Part shown: in pieces, positions 24,204 to 31,362 of the stretch
How the letters are laid out: every line of letters begins with the position of its first letter
How positions within the stretch are numbered: position 1 is the stretch's first letter
Source: a bacterium
GTDB taxonomy: Bacteria > Actinomycetota > Aquicultoria > Aquicultorales > Aquicultoraceae
Length of the DNA: 32,736 nucleotides
Direction: 5' to 3'
Assembly: GCA_902810715.1 (NCBI GenBank)
Contig: CADDYS010000017.1
Coordinates: 1 to 32,736 of the forward strand
The notes under the pieces: model-generated
The model's input: only the letters and a program-made list of their open reading frames with translations
Database searches by the model: none
What the model was told of the DNA's origin: nothing
Position numbers and translations under genes: made by a program

Positions 24204-25598
24204 ATGCGTCTTGCCGTCATAGTTTTAGCGGCGGGAGGAGGCACCCGCATGAAGTCATCCCGCCCAAAGGTTCTCCACATGGTCTGCGGGGAGCCGATGA
24301 TTAACTTTGTTTTAGAATCCGCTGAAAAACTTAGTCCCGAGAGAATCGTTGTAATCATTGGGCACAAGTCCGAGATGGTAAGAGAAGCTCTCTCTTGTTT
24401 TGAGGATAGGATCGAGTTTGTGCACCAGGATAGGCAGCTTGGGACGGGGCATGCCGTATCGATATGCGAAGATAGCTTGAAGGGCTTTGACGGTGTGGTT
24501 ATTGTTTTAAGCGGAGACACGCCGCTTCTTAGTACGGGGACCCTGAACCGATTGCTTGATGTCCACAATAGAGGCGGTGCCGCCGCGAGCATTCTTACAG
24601 CACAAATGGATAACCCGACAGGCTACGGCAGGATTATTCGCTCATCCGATGAGGCGGTCTTGTCGATCGTAGAAGAGAAGGACGCAACCGCTGAGGAGAG
24701 GGCGATCACCGAGGTAAATACCGGAACTTACTGTTTTAATAAAAACAAACTCTTCGAGGCGCTAAAAAAGATTGATTCCAACAACAAGCAGGGGGAATTT
24801 TACCTAACCGATGTTATAGGTATTTTAAGGGACCAGGGGGAAAAGGTCATGGCAAGTGTGACGGACGATCCAAATGAGGTGATGGGGGTAAATTCGCGGG
24901 TTCAGCTTGCTGAGGCCGAGAAGACCTTAAGGCGGCAGATAAACGAAAAGTTAATGCTTGAGGGCGTTACAATTATTGACCCTGAGACGACCTATATCTC
25001 GGCCGGCGTGGAGATAGGCAAAGACACGGTAATCCATCCCATGACGTTTATCAGCGGAAAGACTAAAATAGGCGAGGGCTGTGATATCGGGCCTATGACC
25101 CGTTTAATAGATACTACAGTTGGGAATTCGGTTCTCATTGAGAACTCGGTTGTGCGCGAGAGCACCGTTGAAGACGGTGCCGAACTCGGCCCTTTCTGCC
25201 ATGTCAGGCCCGGAACTCTGGTTAAGTCGGGGGCTAAAGTAGGGGCGTTTGCCGAAGTTAAGAAAAGTGTGGTCGGCGTGGGGAGCAAAGTGCCCCATCT
25301 AAGCTATATAGGCGATACAAAAATTGGCGATTATGTTAATATAGGTGCGGGTACCATTACGTGCAATTATGATGGTGCCGATAAATACGAGACCGTTATT
25401 GAGGACGGAGCTTTTATAGGAAGCGACACCATGCTGGTCGCGCCGGTGCGCATAGGCAAAGGCGCGTTTACCGGTGCGGGGTCGGTTATATCCAAAGACG
25501 TTCCCGCCGATAGTCTGGCTGTAGAGCGCTCCGAGCAGGTCGTAATCGATAACTGGGTTGATAAAAGGCAAAAAAAGAAAGGCATAAAAAAGGGTTAA
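24204..25598 (+). CDS. glmU: bifunctional GlmU: GlcN-1-P acetyltransferase / GlcNAc-1-P uridyltransferase
   Basis: This 464-aa enzyme makes UDP-GlcNAc for peptidoglycan. The N-terminal pyrophosphorylase has LAAGGGTRMKSSRPKVLH (about residues 8-25), GTGHAVS and SGDTPLL. The C-terminal left-handed beta-helix (from about 250) shows hexapeptide repeats and the catalytic motifs RPGT, KVGAFAEVKKS and GDTKIGDYVNIGAGTITCNYDG (parts). The start follows TTAGGAG. It corresponds to gcaD, and prs follows 12 bp later. Confidence 0.96.
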   Translation: MRLAVIVLAAGGGTRMKSSRPKVLHMVCGEPMINFVLESAEKLSPERIVVIIGHKSEMVREALSCFEDRIEFVHQDRQLGTGHAVSICEDSLKGFDGVVIVLSGDTPLLSTGTLNRLLDVHNRGGAAASILTAQMDNPTGYGRIIRSSDEAVLSIVEEKDATAEERAITEVNTGTYCFNKNKLFEALKKIDSNNKQGEFYLTDVIGILRDQGEKVMASVTDDPNEVMGVNSRVQLAEAEKTLRRQINEKLMLEGVTIIDPETTYISAGVEIGKDTVIHPMTFISGKTKIGEGCDIGPMTRLIDTTVGNSVLIENSVVRESTVEDGAELGPFCHVRPGTLVKSGAKVGAFAEVKKSVVGVGSKVPHLSYIGDTKIGDYVNIGAGTITCNYDGADKYETVIEDGAFIGSDTMLVAPVRIGKGAFTGAGSVISKDVPADSLAVERSEQVVIDNWVDKRQKKKGIKKG

Positions 25599-25610
25599 TG
25601 TGAGGAGAGA

Positions 25611-26576
25611 ATGGCAAGCGAAGTAAGCAAACGGTTGATGGTATTTAGCGGCCGATCTAATCCGGCCCTGGGGAAGGAAATCGCCAAGCATTTGGGTGTT
25701 GAGCTTGGCAGGGTAGAAATAGCAACATTCAGCAATGGCGAGATATATATTCGCTATCTGGAAAGCGTTAGGGGGGCCGACGCATTTGTAGTCCAGACAC
25801 TGGCCGATTCTGTTAACGACCACCTAATGGAGCTTCTTATCATGATTGATGCGCTAAAGCGCGCCTCGGCACATAAGATATTTGCCGTAATCCCCCATTA
25901 TGGTTATGCAAGGCAGGACAAAAAGGCGGCCGCAAGGGAACCGATTACCGCAAAGCTTGTTGCGGACCTTTTGATGACGGCGGGAATAAACCGAATGGTT
26001 ACTGTTGATCTTCATGCCGGCCAGATTCAGGGGTTCTTTAACGTGCCGGTTGACCACCTTATGGGTCTGCCGCTCTTAGCCGGCTATTTCAAAAAGAAGA
26101 AAATTAAAGATCTCGTGGTTGTCTCGCCCGATGTGGGTAGGGTAAAGATGGCCAAGAGATATGCGGATACGCTGGGGGCTTCTCTGGCGATCCTTCATAA
26201 GACAAGACCGGTGCGTAATGTTGCCGAGATAACGCATATCATCGGCGACATTAAGGGCAGGCCTTGTCTTGTGATTGACGACATGGTAGATACCGCGGGT
26301 ACGCTGGTAAGCGGTGCCCAGGCTCTTGTAGAGCATGGGGCGACTGAGATATATGCCGGCGCGACCCATCCGGTTCTGTCCGGACCGGCGGTTGAGAGGA
26401 TTGAAAAATCCGTAATAAAGGAGCTGGTTACCACAAACACGATACCGATCTCGGAGGAAAAGATGATATCCAAATTTAAGGTTCTCTCAATCGCAAAGCT
26501 ATTATCGCAGGCGATTCAAAATGTCTATGAGGATAGGTCGGTTAGTGAGTTGTTTGGAGGACAAAACCAGTTATAG
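25611..26576 (+). CDS. prs: ribose-phosphate pyrophosphokinase
   Basis: This enzyme makes PRPP from ribose 5-phosphate and ATP for nucleotide, His and Trp synthesis. Visible are FSGRSNPALGKEIAKHLG, FSNGEIYIR (about residues 40-48), the ATP loop YARQDKK (about 102-108), VDLHAGQIQGFF (about 135-146), and the PRPP-binding VIDDMVDTAGTL (about 221-232). The flexible-loop region reads VSPDVGRVKMAKR. Length 321 aa is typical. A GAGGAG ribosome-binding site is present. It is co-transcribed with glmU. Confidence 0.95.
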   Translation: MASEVSKRLMVFSGRSNPALGKEIAKHLGVELGRVEIATFSNGEIYIRYLESVRGADAFVVQTLADSVNDHLMELLIMIDALKRASAHKIFAVIPHYGYARQDKKAAAREPITAKLVADLLMTAGINRMVTVDLHAGQIQGFFNVPVDHLMGLPLLAGYFKKKKIKDLVVVSPDVGRVKMAKRYADTLGASLAILHKTRPVRNVAEITHIIGDIKGRPCLVIDDMVDTAGTLVSGAQALVEHGATEIYAGATHPVLSGPAVERIEKSVIKELVTTNTIPISEEKMISKFKVLSIAKLLSQAIQNVYEDRSVSELFGGQNQL

Positions 26577-26583
26577 TAGCTCG

Positions 26584-26659
26584 TAGCTGACAGCTCTCAG
26601 TTCACAGGGTGAGGGTATTAATTCTTTCCTGTCAGCTGTGAGCTGCCAGCTGTCAGCTA
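26584..26659. repeat. stuttered AGCTGACAGC inverted repeat
   Basis: The left arm AGCTGACAGCTCTCAGTTCA (from 26585, to 26608) and the right arm CCTGTCAGCTGTGAGCTGCC (from 26628, to 26658) are complementary apart from short mismatches and one extra word. It fills the prs-rplY gap up to the rplY ribosome-binding site. It could pair as a hairpin in the mRNA. Confidence 0.7.
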
Positions 26660-26679
26660 ATATGAGGAGTGATAATAAA

Positions 26680-27342
26680 ATGGAAGTAGCCGAACTTAAA
26701 GCTGAAAAGCGTGAAGTGTCAGGAAAAGAAATAAGCAAGAAACTTAGGCGACAGGGAAAAATTCCGGCGGTTATGTACAGTGATGGCGATGCGACGCCGC
26801 TCTCTGTAGACGCGCGCGAATTTGCATCACTCATCCACTCCGGTGCGGGGACGCACATTATTGTTAAGCTAAAATTTCCGGGGGCCAAAAAGCATCCGAA
26901 TGCCGTCATTAAGGCGGTTCAGAGAAACCCGGTACGCGACGAGTTCTTCAACGTCGATTTTCAAAGGATAGCACTTGACGAGAAGATTGCCGCGATGGTG
27001 CCGATACATATGGTTGGCGAATCGCCCGGCACCAAAGAAGGAGGCGTTCTTGAACGCCACCTTGGTGAAATTGAGGTTGAGGGGATGCCTACCGAGATGC
27101 CGGATCACATTGAGGTGGATGTAAGCGGACTTGGTATCGGCGAGAGCATCCATGCAAGCGATCTCAAGATTCCCGATGAGATTGTTATGCTGACCGACCC
27201 CGAGGCGGTTATTCTTGCAATCACGGTGCCGCGTGCTGCTGCGGCGGCCGCAGAAGAAGCCGTCGAGGGAATTGCGCCTGAGTCGGTTGAAGGCGGCGGC
27301 GAGGCCGCAGCCAAAGAGGCTGCTGAAGAGGCGGGAGAATAA
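26680..27342 (+). CDS. rplY: 50S ribosomal protein L25 / general stress protein Ctc
   Basis: A 220-aa L25 of the long TL5/CTC type, which binds 5S rRNA. The N-terminal L25 domain (about residues 1-95) shows LKAEKREVSGKEISKKLRR and IPAVMYSDGD. The C-terminal beta domain (about 100-185) includes VDVSGLGIGESIHASDL. A low-complexity Ala/Glu tail (about 190-220) follows. I chose ATG 26680, 10 nt after GAGGAG; an upstream in-frame ATG at 26638 lies inside the repeat. A 42-bp internal piece (26832-26873) is duplicated at 30838. A strong terminator follows. Confidence 0.94.
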   Translation: MEVAELKAEKREVSGKEISKKLRRQGKIPAVMYSDGDATPLSVDAREFASLIHSGAGTHIIVKLKFPGAKKHPNAVIKAVQRNPVRDEFFNVDFQRIALDEKIAAMVPIHMVGESPGTKEGGVLERHLGEIEVEGMPTEMPDHIEVDVSGLGIGESIHASDLKIPDEIVMLTDPEAVILAITVPRAAAAAAEEAVEGIAPESVEGGGEAAAKEAAEEAGE

Positions 27343-27354
27343 AGTTGATAACCT

Positions 27355-27384
27355 GGGCGCAAGGTCTGCTTGCGCCCTTTTTTT
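27355..27384 (+). terminator. intrinsic terminator after rplY
   Basis: GGGCGCAAG (27355-27363), loop GTCTG, CTTGCGCCC (27369-27377), then seven T. The pth ATG lies 25 bp further on. Confidence 0.95.
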
Positions 27385-27409
27385 ATAACTTTTTAGGCGG
27401 ACCAATAGG

Positions 27410-27994
27410 ATGTATCTAGTCGTTGGATTGGGGAACCCGGGAGTTGAATACGAGCGTACACGCCACAATGTGGGCTTTATGGTAATCGACAAACTTTCGC
27501 AGGTGCACGGTATAAAACTTAGTATGAAAAGCCACTCCGCCCGCTGGGGGCAGGGAAAGGTCGATAGCGAGACCGTTCTACTGGCTGAGCCGATGACTTA
27601 TATGAACGAGAGTGGTGTTGCGGTAAAGGCTCTCTTAAAAGACAAGAACGTTGCCCCGGAACATCTCATTGTAATTTATGACGACCTAGATCTTGAACCG
27701 GGTCGGATAAGGGTGCGCGTAGACGGCGGAAGCGGTGGACACAAAGGCATCAAGTCCATCATCTCCCAAATCGGCACCGAAGGATTTATAAGGATTCGCG
27801 TTGGGATTGGTAGACCCCCGGGCCGCCAAGACCCGGCAGATTATGTCTTAATGCCGTTTTCAAAGGACCAGCGCGAGGAAATCAACTTTGCTATTGTAAA
27901 GGCCGCCGATGCGGTAGACTATATTATCGCAAACGGCGCAGAGCGCGCAATGAACGAGTTTAATCGTAAGAACGGTGAGATTGAGCAGCCCTAG
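27410..27994 (+). CDS. pth: peptidyl-tRNA hydrolase
   Basis: This enzyme releases peptides from peptidyl-tRNA that has dropped off ribosomes. The 194-aa protein has VVGLGNPGVEYERTRHNVGF (N9, catalytic His19), EPMTYMNESG, IVIYDDLDLEPG with the catalytic Asp at about 93, and GGSGGHKGIKSI. It corresponds to spoVC, the last gene of the conserved block. The ribosome-binding site is weak (AGG). Because a terminator lies just upstream, either readthrough or an unrecognised promoter drives it. Confidence 0.95.
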   Translation: MYLVVGLGNPGVEYERTRHNVGFMVIDKLSQVHGIKLSMKSHSARWGQGKVDSETVLLAEPMTYMNESGVAVKALLKDKNVAPEHLIVIYDDLDLEPGRIRVRVDGGSGGHKGIKSIISQIGTEGFIRIRVGIGRPPGRQDPADYVLMPFSKDQREEINFAIVKAADAVDYIIANGAERAMNEFNRKNGEIEQP

Positions 27995-28149
27995 CACCTA
28001 CTATATGTACGACCTCAAAGATCGGGTTGTGAAAGCAAAGTCAAGTGTTGGTCTAATTATTTGAATAAATGTAGCCGCCCGATTTAACAGGCTAAAGGAT
28101 ATTTTAGGGACTTCACGAGAGATTCGAATCCTTCCACCCAACAGCATTT
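27995..28149. other. intergenic junction with tRNA-3'-end-like segment
   Basis: No gene seen. At about 28105-28133, GAGATTCGAATCCTTCCACC resembles a tRNA T-arm plus acceptor end, but the T-stem pairs poorly (A.C mismatches) and no matching 5' half is found. It lies at the border between the conserved block and the accessory zone, so a degenerate attachment site is possible. Confidence 0.25.
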
Positions 28150-28185
28150 GCCCTTGTGAAAATGGCTTTCGCAAGGGCTTTTTTT
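28150..28185 (+). terminator. strong intrinsic terminator
   Basis: A 12-bp stem GCCCTTGTGAAA (28150-28161) / TTTCGCAAGGGC (28167-28178), with one G.U pair and loop ATGGC, is followed by seven T. It probably ends the pth transcript or a small RNA from the preceding gap. Confidence 0.9.
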
Positions 28186-28280
28186 GTGGAAAAGTTGAGA
28201 GGTGAGAGGACTCTAACTTTTTCTGCGGACCCTTCTGGTATAGATATACGATGCATATTTTTCAACTATTTAGCACTAAA

Positions 28281-28310
28281 CCACCTGGTATAGGCTATAC
28301 TACCCGGTGG
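28281..28310. promoter_or_regulatory. imperfect 30-bp palindrome
   Basis: CCACCTGGTATAG (28281-28293) and CTATACTACCCGGTGG (28295-28310) form a near-palindrome. A partial copy, CTGGTATAGATATAC, lies about 50 bp upstream (28230-28246). The region 28186-28379 has no gene. These may be operator sites. Confidence 0.4.
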
Positions 28311-28379
28311 CCAATCAGTATTCTACTTAACAATCTGTTGATTCCTGACAATTGGTATCAAAACTAATCTTTAAAGCAG

Positions 28380-28419
28380 CGGTTTACAATCCGATATAAT
28401 TATTATAATATGTAAACCG
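28380..28419 (+). promoter_or_regulatory. promoter/operator of the XRE-ImmA gene
   Basis: A perfect 9-bp inverted repeat, CGGTTTACA (28380-28388) and TGTAAACCG (28411-28419), brackets the AT-rich -10 region. TTTACA in the left arm can serve as -35 with TAATAT (28406-28411, 17 bp) or TATAAT (28404-28409, 15 bp). The placement fits autorepression by the XRE protein. Confidence 0.7.
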
Positions 28420-28432
28420 AGGGGGTTTATTT

Positions 28433-29497
28433 ATGGCACTTAGCGATCGTATAAAACAGGCGCGATTAGCTTCTGGCGTTAGTTTACGCGCTTTATCATC
28501 AAAAGTCGGCGTTAGCGCACAAGCAATTTCGAAATATGAGCGAGGTCTTGATGTACCTAGCTCGGGTGTGCTTATTCGGCTTGCTCAAGCTTTAGGTGTG
28601 AAGGTTGAATTCTTCTTTAGGCCTACTCATGCCGTGGTGACCGGCCTTGCCTATCGCAAGCATCCCTTTTTAGGCGCAAAGGATCAAAAAGTAATACAAG
28701 CTCGAGTACAAGAGTGGTTAGATAGGTACCTTGAAATTGAGAGCATATTTCCAAGTGATTTAAATGGTTTTGCCTTACCAACTAATATAAATCGATATCC
28801 AGAATCTCTAGATGATGTTGAACGAATAGCAATAAGCTTGCGTAAAGAATGGGGTATGGGTCTTGGTCCAATAGAGAATATGATTGATCTATTTGAGGCT
28901 CGGGGAATAAAAGTTGGTCTGATAGAAGCAGTTAGCGGATTTGATGCCTGTACTTTTTTAATTGATGAAGGCGCTCCTGTTATAGGGATAAGGAGGGACT
29001 TACCCGGTGACCGCCAGCGATTTAGTCTTGCCCATGAACTGGGGCATATAATATTAGAGCCTGGAGACAATCACAACATTGAGGCAGTGGTTGATCGCTT
29101 TGCAGGCGCCTTTATTGCGCCTGCGTCAACTGTTCGATATGAGTTAGGCAATAAAAGGAAGGAACTCACTTTATACGAACTCCATGTTCTTAAGCATAGG
29201 TATGGATTAAGCATGCAAGGCTGGATTCACCGTGCTCAGGATCTCGATATTATATCTGGATTAACCGCGAAGCGGTTGTTCCAGCAGTTTGAGGATTGCG
29301 GCTGGACAAAAGACGAACCGGGCGATCACCTAGCATCAGAGATTTCATGGCATATGGAGAGTTTGATTCTTCGTGCCGTAACTGAGAATGTTATCTCAGC
29401 GACGCGTGCGTCCGAATTGCTAGGGAAACCTTTAGAAGAATTTTGGCGTGAAGTCAAAGAAAAGCACAAGGGACTGCCGGTAGTTGCTAGTATTTGA
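28433..29497 (+). CDS. XRE-family regulator fused to ImmA/IrrE metallopeptidase
   Basis: A 354-aa protein with an N-terminal helix-turn-helix (about residues 3-60: IKQARLASGVSLRALSSKVG, SAQAISKYERG). A DUF955/ImmA-IrrE peptidase domain follows (about 150-260) with zinc motif LAHELGHII (HExxH, about 202-210) and a downstream EAVVDRFAGAF helix. In ImmA-type systems the peptidase cleaves a repressor to induce mobile-element or stress genes. Here both parts are in one chain, as in the COG2856 family. It overlaps the PIN-domain gene by 14 bp. The start follows GAGGGGG. Confidence 0.88.
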   Translation: MALSDRIKQARLASGVSLRALSSKVGVSAQAISKYERGLDVPSSGVLIRLAQALGVKVEFFFRPTHAVVTGLAYRKHPFLGAKDQKVIQARVQEWLDRYLEIESIFPSDLNGFALPTNINRYPESLDDVERIAISLRKEWGMGLGPIENMIDLFEARGIKVGLIEAVSGFDACTFLIDEGAPVIGIRRDLPGDRQRFSLAHELGHIILEPGDNHNIEAVVDRFAGAFIAPASTVRYELGNKRKELTLYELHVLKHRYGLSMQGWIHRAQDLDIISGLTAKRLFQQFEDCGWTKDEPGDHLASEISWHMESLILRAVTENVISATRASELLGKPLEEFWREVKEKHKGLPVVASI

Positions 29498-29981
29498 TAC
29501 CAATGTATTAATGGATCTTCATAAGGGTTATCTATTATCCAAAGCCGACAGCTTACCTTACCAACTGATTGTACCTGATGTGATCGCGGTCGAAATTGAA
29601 GATCTCACCGGTGGTGAGCTAAATGGAGCTGAGTTACCCAAACTCGGGTTTGTCATAAATGAGCTACCTGGCAAATACATGCAGGAGGTCGAAACGTTAA
29701 GACAGCTATACGTGTACCCTGGTACCAATGATCTTTTTGCATTAGTATTGGCAAGAGTTATGGGCGTCATTCTGATGACCAAAGATCGGGATTTGGTAAA
29801 TGCTGCAAATAATGAAGGGATTCCATGTTATGGTATTCTATGGCTTTTGAAAGAGATGGAACGGCATGGGATCGTGCATCCCGTAGTGCTAGCACAAGGT
29901 TTAGTGCATATGCGAGCAGCCGTCAGGAAACTACCCAAGGAGGAATGCGAGGAATTAATTAAGCGATGGGAGCGATTCTAG
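29484..29981 (+). CDS. PIN-domain protein, partner of the XRE-ImmA gene
   Basis: A 165-aa PIN-like nuclease candidate. Acidic residues sit in FDTNVLMD (residues 4-11), VEIEDL (about 35-40) and MTKDRDLVNA (about 93-102), the usual places for the Mg-binding site. The gene starts at TTG inside the end of the XRE-ImmA gene with AAGGGA about 10 nt upstream, so translation is coupled. The pair fits a toxin-antitoxin-like or mobile-element regulatory module (inference). Confidence 0.75.
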   Translation: MLVFDTNVLMDLHKGYLLSKADSLPYQLIVPDVIAVEIEDLTGGELNGAELPKLGFVINELPGKYMQEVETLRQLYVYPGTNDLFALVLARVMGVILMTKDRDLVNAANNEGIPCYGILWLLKEMERHGIVHPVVLAQGLVHMRAAVRKLPKEECEELIKRWERF

Positions 29982-30063
29982 GGTTACGCTACTACTTTCA
30001 AATATTAACAAGAAAGGGTGCCAGGCTTGCAAGATTGCACGTTAGGCATATTGAGGTAAAGAC

Positions 30064-30360
30064 ATGAGTTGGATCACGGCACTAGAATCATCAGGGCACA
30101 TTACCGAGGCCGTAAGCCATTTTAATCAGGCCATTGGTGGCTTGGAAACCGGAGGGTCAAGGGTTGAAGTTTCTCGCTATCTCTTCGATGCCCTAAATAA
30201 GATTCAGACGGAGTGGCGGATGCTTCACAATCAGCATGCGTTGGGCGAGGTTAAAGCCTTTCAGACAATGATCCTGGAGGGATTGGATACAGAAGACCGT
30301 ATTAAGTTCTTAGAGAGTGATGAGATTAGAAATCTTGTTTTTTCGAGCCTCAGATCATGA
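30064..30360 (+). CDS. hypothetical protein, partner of HEPN-like gene
   Basis: A 98-aa mostly helical protein that I do not recognise. GAGGT precedes the ATG. Its stop overlaps the next gene's start (ATGA), so the two are translationally coupled. A canonical integron-type simple site sequence, GTTAGGC, lies at 30041-30047, 17 nt before the ATG, although no matching attC arm is visible upstream. Role unknown; it could be an antitoxin-like partner. Confidence 0.6.
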   Translation: MSWITALESSGHITEAVSHFNQAIGGLETGGSRVEVSRYLFDALNKIQTEWRMLHNQHALGEVKAFQTMILEGLDTEDRIKFLESDEIRNLVFSSLRS

Positions 30361-30800
30361 ATCACGACACCTTACTGCGGGATCAATACAGACCAGATCA
30401 GGAGATAGAACCACGGTTAGTCAAGAAAGCATCCGAAGAACATCATAAATCTGTTAACGCCTATAACACGTATCTTTCTCAGAAAAATGATGAAGCTAAA
30501 GAATGTGTAATGAAACGAGTGGCGGAACTGCTATACATTGTCCGTTCAAACATTGCCCATGGGGGAAAAACTCCATACGGACCAGACCTTAAGAAAAAAG
30601 AACGTGACGAGGAAGTTTGCAAAGTAGTTATGCCGCTCCAGCGGCTGTTATTGAATATATTGTTTGATTATCCAGATCATAAATTGGTTGTATATGGAAC
30701 CTTGGCTCCTGGTAATGTGAATCATGACATACTCTCCGATCTTCAAGGCGTTTGGGAGGACTGTATAGTAAAATTATCTCCTCCTTATCTCCGAGAATGA
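30357..30800 (+). CDS. HEPN-like protein with truncated gamma-glutamylcyclotransferase-like tail
   Basis: A 147-aa protein. The middle part holds VRSNIAHGGKTPYGPD (about residues 62-77), containing R-x4-H, the catalytic motif of HEPN ribonucleases. From about residue 106 the sequence KLVVYGTLAPGNVNHDIL matches the start of the AIG2/GGCT cyclotransferase fold (VYGTLxPG). It then ends after 40 residues, where that domain would need roughly 80 more. The tail is probably truncated. The following 38 bp lead into a stray rplY fragment, so a rearrangement may have cut the gene. Confidence 0.6.
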   Translation: MNHDTLLRDQYRPDQEIEPRLVKKASEEHHKSVNAYNTYLSQKNDEAKECVMKRVAELLYIVRSNIAHGGKTPYGPDLKKKERDEEVCKVVMPLQRLLLNILFDYPDHKLVVYGTLAPGNVNHDILSDLQGVWEDCIVKLSPPYLRE

Positions 30801-30837
30801 TCGGCTAGCATTGGTGTTAGTTGATCAAAATATCTTC

Positions 30838-30879
30838 CATCCACTCCGGTGCGAGGACGCACATTATTGTTAAGCTAAA
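30838..30879 (+). pseudogene. 42-bp stray copy of internal rplY sequence
   Basis: 41 of 42 bases match 26832-26873 inside rplY (one G-to-A at 30854). The similarity ends abruptly on both sides. Just after it, CCAATAGGAcGT (from about 30887) resembles the pth ribosome-binding region CCAATAGGAtGT (from about 27401). Confidence 0.85.
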
Positions 30880-30904
30880 TAGTGTGCCAATAGGACGTTT
30901 GGAT

Positions 30905-30921
30905 CCGGTGACAGTCACCGG
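30905..30921. repeat. CCGGTGAC-a-GTCACCGG palindrome
   Basis: A perfect 17-nt palindrome with no T-run. The gap 30801-31036 otherwise has the rplY fragment, a repeat of TTGTTAAGCTA (30867-30877 and 30950-30960), and no gene. Confidence 0.6.
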
Positions 30922-31036
30922 CCAAAAGCTGCCGCGCCCCTTAGCTTGGTTGTTAAGCTATCACTATAGTTCACCATAATACGAACTCGAAAGTATCCGC
31001 AATAAGCCAGATATTATCCAAAATTTGAAACCACAT

Positions 31037-31065
31037 TTGACAGTAATAACGCATAACGTTATTAT
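31037..31065 (+). promoter_or_regulatory. higBA promoter with palindromic operator, leaderless
   Basis: TTGACA (31037-31042), 17 bp, TATTAT (31060-31065). A perfect 8-bp inverted repeat, TAATAACG (31044-31051) and CGTTATTA (31057-31064), overlaps the -10. The higB ATG is at 31072, where transcription should begin, so there is no 5' leader. Confidence 0.75.
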
Positions 31066-31071
31066 CTGGTT

Positions 31072-31353
31072 ATGATAAAAAGCTTCCGCTGTAAAGAGAC
31101 CGAGAAGATATTTGAGCGCCAATTCGTAAAGAAATTCTCTGTAGATATACAGCGCTTAGTTTACCGAAAGCTTGTATTACTAGATTCTGCCGAGAGATTG
31201 GATGACCTTAAAGTACCGCCCGGCAACCGTCTCGAGAGGCTTTCAGGCAACAGGCAAGGACAACACAGCATTCGGGTCAACGAACAATGGCGCATTTGCT
31301 TCAAATGGAGTGCAGGTGACGTTTATGAAGTCGAGATTACGGATTATCATTAG
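31072..31353 (+). CDS. higB: HigB/RelE-family mRNA interferase toxin
   Basis: A 93-aa type II toxin of the HigB (plasmid maintenance killer, RelE superfamily) family. The family pattern is visible: MIKSFRCKETEKIF, LVYRKLVLLDSAERLDDLKVPPGNRLE (short parts at about residues 30-56), the SIRVNEQWRICFKW strand (about 66-79) and the terminal EVEITDYH. HigB toxins cut mRNA at the ribosome. The gene precedes its antitoxin by 9 bp, the reversed order typical of hig loci. It starts at the predicted transcription start without a ribosome-binding site. Confidence 0.92.
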   Translation: MIKSFRCKETEKIFERQFVKKFSVDIQRLVYRKLVLLDSAERLDDLKVPPGNRLERLSGNRQGQHSIRVNEQWRICFKWSAGDVYEVEITDYH

Positions 31354-31362
31354 GAGGAGATT

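Noticed and set aside
31052-31065. AACGTTAT before higB as a left cassette boundary matching the right attC core
   Set aside because: The same bases are fully explained by the higBA operator palindrome and -10, and no attC arms lie upstream.
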